64,000 bases of DNA from Roseivirga ehrenbergii (GTDB taxonomy: Bacteria; Bacteroidota; Bacteroidia; Cytophagales; Cyclobacteriaceae), in NCBI RefSeq assembly GCF_001593005.1, contig NZ_LQZQ01000049.1, forward strand, positions 62,001 to 126,000, read 5' to 3'. Positions within the stretch are counted from its first letter, which is position 1; the number at the start of each line of letters is the position of its first letter. Positions 57,308 to 64,000 of the stretch are shown here, one piece after another. The notes beneath the pieces are model-generated. The model saw nothing but the letters and a program-made list of their open reading frames with translations, ran no database searches and was not told the DNA's origin. The position numbers and the translations under genes are program-made.

Positions 57308-58390
57308 ATGAAGAAAATTCTCATGCTTACGAGTTTGTGTGCATTGTTGCTATACACAAGCTGTGAATCAAAAAAGGAAGTTCATGAAACTGAAACCAAG
57401 TTTTCAGTAACTAGTCCTGCTCGGATGGACACTTCCATAACCAAAAATTATGTAAGTCAAATTCGGTCAATTCGCCATATTGAGTTACGTGCTCAGGAAA
57501 GAGGCTACTTGCAGAAAATTTATGTAGATGAAGGTCAGTCTGTAAAGCAAGGTCAACTGCTATTTAAGATTATGCCTAAGCTTTATGAAGCCGAATTAAA
57601 AAAGGCTCAAGCTGAGGTCAATTTTGCAAAAATAGAATACCAGAATACTAAAAAGTTGGCCGATGGCAATGTGGTAGCTCCAAATGAGTTGGCTTTAGCA
57701 CAGGCCACTCTAGAAAAGGCCAAGGCCGAATTGTCATTAGCCCAAGTTCATTTACAGTTCACAGAAATTAGAGCTCCTTTTGATGGAATCATCGATAGGT
57801 TTCATGTTCGTGAAGGAAGCTTATTAGAAGAAGGCGAACTGCTTTCAAACTTCTCTGATAATAGCCAAATGTGGGTGTACTACAATGTGCCAGAGGCTGA
57901 GTACTTAGATTATAAATCTCAAATACAGAGTATTGAGGCGATTAACGTAAAGCTATTAATGGCCAATAATAAGCAATTCGATCAGGCCGGAGTTGTCGAA
58001 ACTATTGAAGCTGACTTCAATAACGAAACAGGAAATATTGCTTTCAGAGCAACATTCCCCAACCCAAATGGCCTATTGCGCCATGGCGGAACAGGCAACG
58101 TATTAATGAGCGTTCCAATAGAAAACGCACTGCTAATTCCTCAGAAATCTACATTCGAAATTCTAGACAAAAGATATGTATTCGTGATTGACGAACACAA
58201 TGTAGTTAGGTCTAGAGAAATCAAAATTGCTGCTGAAATGCCCCATGTATTTGCGGTATCAGAAGGTTTGTCAGAAAACGATAAAATCCTTCTTGAAGGC
58301 CTACGCTTGGTTAGGGAAAACGATGAGATCAGCTATGACTTTGTGCAGCCAATGGCAGTACTGTCTAATCTGAATTTATACGCTGAATAA
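57308..58390 (+). CDS. RND efflux periplasmic adaptor (lipoprotein)
   Basis: I start at the ATG at 57308 (MKKILMLTSLCALLLYTSCE); the upstream ORF start at 57239 lacks a signal. The lipobox is YTSC. The 360-aa protein has a lipoyl-like half (ERGYLQKIYVDEGQSVKQGQ), a coiled coil (AELKKAQAEVNFAKIEYQ, then ELALAQATLEKAKAEL), the second lipoyl half (QFTEIRAPFDGIIDRFHVRE) and beta-barrel domains. It links the inner-membrane pump to the outer-membrane channel. It is 24 bases upstream of the pump gene. Confidence 0.92.
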   Translation: MKKILMLTSLCALLLYTSCESKKEVHETETKFSVTSPARMDTSITKNYVSQIRSIRHIELRAQERGYLQKIYVDEGQSVKQGQLLFKIMPKLYEAELKKAQAEVNFAKIEYQNTKKLADGNVVAPNELALAQATLEKAKAELSLAQVHLQFTEIRAPFDGIIDRFHVREGSLLEEGELLSNFSDNSQMWVYYNVPEAEYLDYKSQIQSIEAINVKLLMANNKQFDQAGVVETIEADFNNETGNIAFRATFPNPNGLLRHGGTGNVLMSVPIENALLIPQKSTFEILDKRYVFVIDEHNVVRSREIKIAAEMPHVFAVSEGLSENDKILLEGLRLVRENDEISYDFVQPMAVLSNLNLYAE

Positions 58391-58414
58391 TCTACCTCCT
58401 TAAAATCAGAAAAA

Positions 58415-61400
58415 ATGTTTAATAAAATATTACACAGACCCGTCTTCGCAATTGTGATTTCGGTCGTTATCATTTTCATAGGTGGGCTGGCCATTAAGCA
58501 GCTGCCTATCTCTCAGTTTCCCCAAATAGCACCAACCACGGTTAGTATATTTATTGCTTACCCTGGCTCTAGTGCCGATGTTTTGGTAAAGTCTACCCTC
58601 ATCACTTTAGAAAATTCAATCAACGGTGTTCAAGACATGCGCTATATGGCCACAGATGCTACAAGTGCTGGAGAGGCTACTATAAACGTGGTTTTTGAAC
58701 CCGGTACAGACCCCAATCTCGCGGTTATCCGGGTGAAAACTCGGGTAGACCAAGTAATGCCGTTGTTGCCTGAATTAGTGCAACGGGAAGGGGTAATCAT
58801 TACGCCCATTCAGCCAAGTATGCTGATGTATGTTAACCTGTATGCGGACAATGAAAGTATGGATGAGAAGTTCCTTTACAATTACGCAAACGTTCAGATG
58901 ATCCCCGAAATAAACAGGATTAAAGGGGTTGCCAGATCACAGATTTTGGGTAGCCGTACTTACGCTATGCGTATATGGCTGAACCCAGATAGAATGCGCG
59001 CTTATAATATTTCTGTAGAGGAAGTAATGGAAGCCTTGGCAGAGCAAAGTATTATTGGTCGACCAGGTAGAATTGGCCAAAGCTCTGGTATTGCAGCCCA
59101 ATCGTTGGAGTATGTACTTACCTATAAAGGTAGGTTTAACAAACCTGAGGAGTATGATAATATCATTATTAGGGCTAATTCTGAAGGGGAAAGCATTCAC
59201 CTAAAGGATATAGCCAAATCTGAATTGGGAAGTGAGTTTTTCGATATCTACTCTAATTTAGATGGGCATCCTTCTGCCGCTATTGTATTAAAGCAAAATT
59301 ATGGAAGTAATGCCAGTGATGTAATTGCGGAGGTGAAATCTAAACTGCAGGAAATGAAAGCCAATTTCCCTCCCGGAATGGACTACAAAATTAGCTATGA
59401 TGTATCTCAATTTTTAGATGCATCAATTGATAAAGTACTCCATACTTTGGGCGAAGCTTTTATTCTGGTTGCTGTGGTGGTTTTCCTATTTATAGGTGAC
59501 TGGCGATCTACATTAATTCCTACACTTGCCGTTCCTGTTTCGTTGATTGGTGCATTTTTCGTTATGCAGTTTTTCGGTCTTTCCATTAACCTAATTACGC
59601 TTTTTGCGCTGGTATTGGCCATTGGTATAGTGGTCGATAATGCCATTGTTGTGGTGGAAGCAGTGCACGCCAAAATGGAAGAGAAAAACCTTTCTCCTTA
59701 TGTGGCTACGCAAGAAGTGTTGCATGAAATCAGTGGCGCTATTATAGCCATTACTGCGGTAATGACAGCCGTTTTTGTGCCGTTGGCGTTTATGACTGGT
59801 CCAGTGGGTATTTTCTACAGGCAGTTTTCTATTACCATGGCTTCGGCAATTGTACTTTCAGGTGTGGTGGCGCTTACGCTTACGCCTGTGCTTTGTGCCA
59901 TGATTTTAAAGAACAATCATGGTAAGCCCAAGAAAAAAACGGTAATGAACAAGCTCCTCGATGGATTCAATAATGGCTTTGAAAAAATGACCGGGAAGTA
60001 TACCTCCTTGTTAAGGCGAATTGTAAACCGAAGAGTAGTGACTTTCGGAATTCTGATCGCATTTTGTGCGGGCATTTATTTAGAAAGCAAAGTACTTCCA
60101 TCAGGATTTATTCCGGGCGAAGACCAAGGTACTATTTATGCGATTATCCAAACTCCTCCGGGGGCTACCTTGGAAAGAACCAATCAGATATCTCAAAAAC
60201 TTCAGAAAATCTGTGAAGAAATTGACGGGGTAGAATCGGTTTCTTCATTGGCAGGTTATGAAATTATGACTGAAGGAAGAGGCTCTAATGCAGGCACTTG
60301 TCTAATTAACCTCAAGCCTTGGGGAGATCGAGAAGAATCTGTAAAGGAGATCATGGAAGAGCTGGAAGAAAAGTCGAAAGGGCTCGGTGCCGTGGTAGAG
60401 TTTTTCGAGCCACCAGCGGTACCTGGTTTCGGTTCTTCAGGTGGTTTTTCTATGCGTTTGTTAGATAAAACTACCAATACAGACTATCAGGAATTTGATA
60501 AAATCAATAAGCAGTTTATTGAGGATTTGGGCAAGCGCGAAGAGTTGACAGGTCTGTTTACATTCTTTGCTGCCAATTACCCACAATACGAATTGGTGAT
60601 AGACAATGAATTGGCAATGCAAAAAGGGGTTTCTATTAATGATGCCATGGAAAACCTCAACATACTCATCGGTAGTACTTATGAACAGGGTTTTATTAGG
60701 TTTGGGCGCTTTTTCAAGGTGTATGTTCAGTCAGACCCTGAATTCAGAAAACTTCCTTCAGATGTGTTAAAACTCTTTGTTAAAAACGATCATGGAGAAA
60801 TGGTGCCTTATTCAGCTTTTATGAAAATTGAGAAGAAGCAAGGGCCAAATGAGGTAACCCGTTATAATATGTATAATTCAGCCTCTATCAGGGGCTTACC
60901 TTCAAAAGGATATACTACTGCAGATGCTATTCAGGCAATCAATGAGGTGGCCAAGGAAACCTTACCTAAGGGTTATGATATTGCTTGGGAAGGACTGTCA
61001 TATGACGAGGCCAGTAGTGGAAACCAAGCCATTTATATTTTCATCATTGTTTTGGCCTTTGTGTATTTTGTTTTGGCAGCTCAGTACGAAAGTTTCCTTT
61101 TACCACTTGCGGTTATTCTATCAATTCCAATGGGGGTATTTGGTTCGTTTCTATTGCTCAAATTGATGGGCTTAGATAACGACATCTATGCTCAAATCGG
61201 TCTGATTATGTTGGTGGGTCTGCTGGGTAAAAATGCTGTATTAATTGTAGAGTTTGCTGTGCAGAAACATAGGCAAGGGTTTACAATTCTTGAAGCAGCT
61301 ATTGAGGGAGCAAAAACGCGTTTCCGACCAATTTTAATGACATCATTTGCTTTTGTGGCTGGTTTGATTCCGCTTGTAATAGCCACTGGAGCCGGTGCAA

Positions 61401-61576
61401 TTGGAAACAGAACAATTGGCGCTTCGGCATTAGGGGGTATGATGCTCGGAACAATTTTCGGGGTAATAATCATACCTGGGCTCTATTTCATTTTTGCGAA
61501 AATGGCAGAAGGCCGTCAATTAATTAGAGATGAACACGACAGACCATTAACCGAAGAACGATTTAAAAATGCGTAA
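58415..61576 (+). CDS. RND efflux pump, HAE1 (AcrB) type
   Basis: The 1053-aa pump has the usual 12 helices and two large periplasmic loops. It starts MFNKILHRPVFAIVISVVII and contains QLPISQFPQIAPTTVSI, the proton-relay helix LAIGIVVDNAIVVVEAV (Asp408-Asn409), and GLLGKNAVLIVEFAV with the conserved Lys in the second half. The usual Asp-Asp pair of AcrB is Asp-Asn here. It exports hydrophobic drugs, bile salts or lipids using the proton gradient. It is followed by a TolC-like gene with an 8-base overlap. Confidence 0.94.
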   Translation: MFNKILHRPVFAIVISVVIIFIGGLAIKQLPISQFPQIAPTTVSIFIAYPGSSADVLVKSTLITLENSINGVQDMRYMATDATSAGEATINVVFEPGTDPNLAVIRVKTRVDQVMPLLPELVQREGVIITPIQPSMLMYVNLYADNESMDEKFLYNYANVQMIPEINRIKGVARSQILGSRTYAMRIWLNPDRMRAYNISVEEVMEALAEQSIIGRPGRIGQSSGIAAQSLEYVLTYKGRFNKPEEYDNIIIRANSEGESIHLKDIAKSELGSEFFDIYSNLDGHPSAAIVLKQNYGSNASDVIAEVKSKLQEMKANFPPGMDYKISYDVSQFLDASIDKVLHTLGEAFILVAVVVFLFIGDWRSTLIPTLAVPVSLIGAFFVMQFFGLSINLITLFALVLAIGIVVDNAIVVVEAVHAKMEEKNLSPYVATQEVLHEISGAIIAITAVMTAVFVPLAFMTGPVGIFYRQFSITMASAIVLSGVVALTLTPVLCAMILKNNHGKPKKKTVMNKLLDGFNNGFEKMTGKYTSLLRRIVNRRVVTFGILIAFCAGIYLESKVLPSGFIPGEDQGTIYAIIQTPPGATLERTNQISQKLQKICEEIDGVESVSSLAGYEIMTEGRGSNAGTCLINLKPWGDREESVKEIMEELEEKSKGLGAVVEFFEPPAVPGFGSSGGFSMRLLDKTTNTDYQEFDKINKQFIEDLGKREELTGLFTFFAANYPQYELVIDNELAMQKGVSINDAMENLNILIGSTYEQGFIRFGRFFKVYVQSDPEFRKLPSDVLKLFVKNDHGEMVPYSAFMKIEKKQGPNEVTRYNMYNSASIRGLPSKGYTTADAIQAINEVAKETLPKGYDIAWEGLSYDEASSGNQAIYIFIIVLAFVYFVLAAQYESFLLPLAVILSIPMGVFGSFLLLKLMGLDNDIYAQIGLIMLVGLLGKNAVLIVEFAVQKHRQGFTILEAAIEGAKTRFRPILMTSFAFVAGLIPLVIATGAGAIGNRTIGASALGGMMLGTIFGVIIIPGLYFIFAKMAEGRQLIRDEHDRPLTEERFKNA

Positions 61577-63002
61577 TAGATTGAAATATAAATACATAGT
61601 CGTAGCCAGTTTGTTAATGGCCTTTTCGGCTTGTACGGCTCCAGAATTAGCGCAAAAAGTGGCTAATACAGATGTGCCTGATCGTTATTACAGCGATCAG
61701 GATACCACTAACACCGCCAATATGCAATGGCGAGAATACTTTACCGATCCTTACTTGGTATCATTAATTGATACTGCCCTGAGCAATAATCAAGAATTGA
61801 ATATTACTCTTCAAGAAATTGAGATTGCAAGAAACGAGGTAAGTGCGAAGAAAGGGGAATACTTGCCTTCGGTGAATTTAAGAGCGGGAACGGGAGTAGA
61901 CAAAGTAGGACGATATACTCGTAATGGTGCGCTAGAGGCGAATACGGATATCGAACCAGGTAGAGAATTTCCAGAACCGCTAGGCGACTTTATGGTTGGC
62001 GCTTATGCCACTTGGGAAGTGGATGTTTGGCGTAAACTGCGTAATTCTAAAAAGGCAGCTTTAACACGTTACCTCTCTTCTGTTGATGGGAAGAACTTCA
62101 TGGTCACTAATCTTATTGCTGAAATTGCTAATTCATATTATGAGTTATTGGCTTTGGATAATCAGTTAGACATTGTCAAACAGAACATTGTAATTCAGAC
62201 TGGGGCTTTGAAAATAGTAAAGCTGCAAAAAGAAGCTGCTAGAGTTACAGAACTGGCGGTGCGTAAATTCGAAGCTGAGGTATACCATACTCGTAGTTTA
62301 CAATTTGATATTCAGCAGAAAATCATTGAAACGGAGAACCGAATTAACTTTTTGGTGGGACGATACCCTCAATCAGTTGAGCGGGACTCTAAAACTTTCA
62401 ATGATCTGTTGCCTAAACAAATTCATTCAGGAATTCCTTCGCAATTGCTAGCCAACCGACCTGATATTAGACAGGCAGAATTAGAGCTAGAAGCTTCGAA
62501 ATTGGATGTGCAAGTAGCCAGGGCTAGGTTTTATCCTTCTGTAGGAATTAGTGCTGGTGTTGGACTTCAAGCTTTTAACCCAAGCTTTTTGCTAAAAGCC
62601 CCGGAGTCATTACTGTACTCATTGGCGGGTGATCTTATGGCACCTTTGATCAATAAGAATGAGATTAAGGCGACTTATAATAATGCCAATGCAAAGCAAA
62701 TTCAGGCTGTTTTTAATTATGAGAAAACGATTTTAGGTGCTTTTGTTGAGGTAGCCAATCAGCTTTCAAACATTGAAAATTTAAAACAGAGCTATGACTT
62801 GAAAGCGAAAGAAGTTGATGCGCTTTCACAGTCGATCAATATTTCAAATGACCTTTTCAAATCGGCAAGGGCAGATTATATGGAAGTATTGTTGACACAG
62901 CGCGATGCTTTAGAATCGAAGTTTGAACTGGTTGAAACTAAAATGCAGCAAATGAACGCCATGGTCAATATTTATAAGGCGCTAGGCGGTGGTTGGAATT
63001 AG
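61569..63002 (+). CDS. TolC-family outer-membrane efflux lipoprotein
   Basis: The 477-aa product has a lipobox (LLMAFSACTAPE, Cys22 or so) and two repeats of the OEP domain, seen as LIDTALSNNQELNITLQEIE at the start of the first and ANRPDIRQAELELEASKLDV at the second. The C-terminal part has SARADYMEVLLTQRDALESKF. It forms a trimeric channel in the outer membrane with the RND pump. It overlaps the pump gene by 8 bases and is the last gene of the operon. Confidence 0.93.
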   Translation: MRNRLKYKYIVVASLLMAFSACTAPELAQKVANTDVPDRYYSDQDTTNTANMQWREYFTDPYLVSLIDTALSNNQELNITLQEIEIARNEVSAKKGEYLPSVNLRAGTGVDKVGRYTRNGALEANTDIEPGREFPEPLGDFMVGAYATWEVDVWRKLRNSKKAALTRYLSSVDGKNFMVTNLIAEIANSYYELLALDNQLDIVKQNIVIQTGALKIVKLQKEAARVTELAVRKFEAEVYHTRSLQFDIQQKIIETENRINFLVGRYPQSVERDSKTFNDLLPKQIHSGIPSQLLANRPDIRQAELELEASKLDVQVARARFYPSVGISAGVGLQAFNPSFLLKAPESLLYSLAGDLMAPLINKNEIKATYNNANAKQIQAVFNYEKTILGAFVEVANQLSNIENLKQSYDLKAKEVDALSQSINISNDLFKSARADYMEVLLTQRDALESKFELVETKMQQMNAMVNIYKALGGGWN

Positions 63003-63038
63003 TTAACTTTAACCTAAGATACTTTGTAGCAATAGAAG

Positions 63039-63071
63039 GTCCATTTTGCAGCAATGCGAGATGGACTTTTT
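63039..63071 (+). terminator. Terminator after the RND operon
   Basis: GTCCATTTTGCA (63039-63050), a GCAA loop, and TGCGAGATGGAC (63055-63066) form a 12-position stem with two G-U pairs. TTTTTAATT follows. The GNRA-type loop would make a stable hairpin. Confidence 0.82.
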
Positions 63072-63208
63072 AATTTACAGCAATTGAGGACAGTCAAAAC
63101 CTTTTTGTCAATGAATGATTTTATCTCATATTCTAATGTGAATGATTTAAATGATGTTCAATCGGGTAAAAAGCATGTATAAACTTACCGATAAGTCAAC
63201 TTTGGCTT

Positions 63209-63216
63209 TATGTTTG
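63209..63216 (+). promoter_or_regulatory. -7 box for the 63311 lipoprotein gene
   Basis: TATGTTTG followed by CATC matches TAnnTTTG. The predicted start would leave a 5' UTR of about 85 bases. No -33 TTTG was found. The rest of the 308-base gap (63003-63310) holds the RND terminator and AT-rich DNA. Confidence 0.45.
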
Positions 63217-63310
63217 CATCGTTTAAATTCAAGACTCATTTTTTTTTGACTATTCTTATTTCAAACTGAAAACTCAATTATTTTTTAACATAACAACACA
63301 ATACAACACA

Positions 63311-63805
63311 ATGAAAAAACAATTATCTCTACTCTCAATCATGGTAATGACCGTGGTTTTATCGAGCTGTGCTAGTATCTTAAGTCGAAGTACTTATCCT
63401 GTTAGCATCAATAGTAATCCAGCTTCTACTATATCAGTAACGGATGCAAGGGGCACAGAAATTTACAAAGGCAATACACCCGCAACAGTAGTGCTGAAGT
63501 CGGGCGATGGATTCTTTAAAAGAGCGGCTTACCAAGTAAAGTTCTCAAAAGCAGGTTATGATGAAAAAATTGTACCTATAACTTTTAAAGTTGATGGTTG
63601 GTATTGGGGTAATTTACTACTGGGTGGAGTAGTAGGTATGCTGATAGTAGACCCTGCCACTGGAGCCATGTATAAGCTGGAAAGTGAATTCATTAATGAA
63701 ACACTTCTTCGGTCATCAGCAAGTGCTTCTCAAGCTGGATTGAATGTATATGGAATTGATGATATTCCCGCTAATTGGAAAGCACACTTGGTGCCATTAA
63801 AGTAA
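63311..63805 (+). CDS. Lipoprotein with PEGA-like domain
   Basis: The 164-aa product has a lipobox (VVLSSCASI, Cys20) and a PEGA-like segment: YPVSINSNPASTISVTDARG, EIYKGNTPATVVLKSGDGFF and YQVKFSKAGYDEKIVPITF. PEGA domains are small beta-folds on bacterial surface proteins. A hydrophobic stretch (WGNLLLGGVVGMLIVDPATG) follows. The role is unknown. It is monocistronic, with its own terminator downstream. Confidence 0.82.
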   Translation: MKKQLSLLSIMVMTVVLSSCASILSRSTYPVSINSNPASTISVTDARGTEIYKGNTPATVVLKSGDGFFKRAAYQVKFSKAGYDEKIVPITFKVDGWYWGNLLLGGVVGMLIVDPATGAMYKLESEFINETLLRSSASASQAGLNVYGIDDIPANWKAHLVPLK

Positions 63806-63853
63806 GCTTACTATTTGATAATAGTAATTAGCCTCTGGAGGCTGATGAAATAC

Positions 63854-63889
63854 AAAGGCCATTCTAATCATTAGAATGGCCTTTTCTTA
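63854..63889. terminator. Terminator between convergent genes at the window end
   Basis: AAAGGCCATTCTAA (63854-63867), a TCA loop and TTAGAATGGCCTTT (63871-63884) form a perfect 14-bp stem with T's at the right end. A smaller GCCTC/GAGGC hairpin lies at 63831-63842. It probably ends the 63311 gene, and on the minus strand (A-run at the left) also the gene entering from the right. Confidence 0.9.
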
Positions 63890-63911
63890 TGCTCTATATT
63901 ATTCTGAAATA

Positions 63912-64000
63912 TTATTCCAAAATCTCATCTAAAACATCAAAAGCCTCTTCGGTACTACCTACAAAGCGCTTAATGATTTTTCCTTCGGGGTCTAAAATGA
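63912..64000 (-). CDS. C-terminal fragment of a probable thioredoxin-fold protein (5' end outside window)
   Basis: The minus strand has an open frame from the window edge to a TAA at 63912-63914, giving about 29 residues: ILDPEGKIIKRFVG, then STEEAFDVLDEILE. A D-P-E-G-K-I turn followed by a helix is the usual end of AhpC/TlpA-type thioredoxin-fold proteins. With so short a piece the call is tentative. Confidence 0.45.
   Translation of the reverse strand, partial: ILDPEGKIIKRFVGSTEEAFDVLDEILE

Overview
The window looks like chromosomal DNA of a Bacteroidota bacterium, most likely a marine Cytophagales member (Roseivirga/Fulvivirga-like; the genus is a guess). The support is: TAnnTTTG-type -7 promoter boxes, weak Shine-Dalgarno sequences, a THX ribosomal protein, an ftsX-DUF3098-uppP-truB-ribF cluster, PadR regulators paired with MacB-type permeases, MiaE, and low to moderate GC. 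Coding density is high. No rRNA, tRNA, CRISPR array, transposase or prophage was seen.

Layout. 1-8.7 kb: an ABC permease cut by the window edge, a DEAD-box helicase, an HMA protein, the Trk potassium system (trkA-trkH), an MscS channel, queA and an unlisted 38-aa THX protein. 9-13.7 kb: a leftward operon for an epimerase, an NTF2-like protein and the 5-oxoprolinase pxpABC. 13.8-22.6 kb: ddl, several secreted or lipoprotein genes of unknown role, an atypical NRAMP transporter, an endonuclease/phosphatase-fold lipoprotein, miaE and an M28 peptidase. 22.8-31.7 kb: a complete tryptophan operon (trpE-G-D-C-F-B-A plus DAHP synthase). It is preceded by a leader peptide with three consecutive Trp codons and an intrinsic terminator. 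A four-helix-bundle gene is inserted between trpE and trpG, and REP-like elements lie between trpF and trpB. 31.8-36.5 kb: a TIMP/NTR-like secreted protein, a kinase/response-regulator pair and a second DEAD-box helicase with an RG-rich tail.

36.6-41.8 kb holds the most unusual locus: a PadR regulator followed by seven tandem, mostly overlapping paralogues. Each has a soluble N-terminal helical domain with an invariant Asp-His pair and then about four membrane helices. A perfect 24-bp palindrome sits just upstream of padR. N-terminal domains of neighbouring copies are nearly identical in DNA while the membrane halves have diverged. A second PadR gene (52.2-52.5 kb) precedes a large MacB-type permease, so the window has two PadR/membrane-protein modules.

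42-49.4 kb: a CoA-transferase, ribF, truB, uppP, DUF3098, ftsX, a DUF2147 protein and an SDR-like protein with a zinc-knuckle motif and no catalytic Tyr. 52.5-56.4 kb is an accessory island: an Mrr-like nuclease, a HigBA-type toxin-antitoxin and a class II Fic protein with its own palindrome, bracketed by two direct repeats of about 360 bp. 56.7-63 kb: a small membrane protein and an RND efflux operon (adaptor, pump, TolC-like lipoprotein). The window ends with a PEGA-like lipoprotein and the 3' end of a possible thioredoxin-fold gene.
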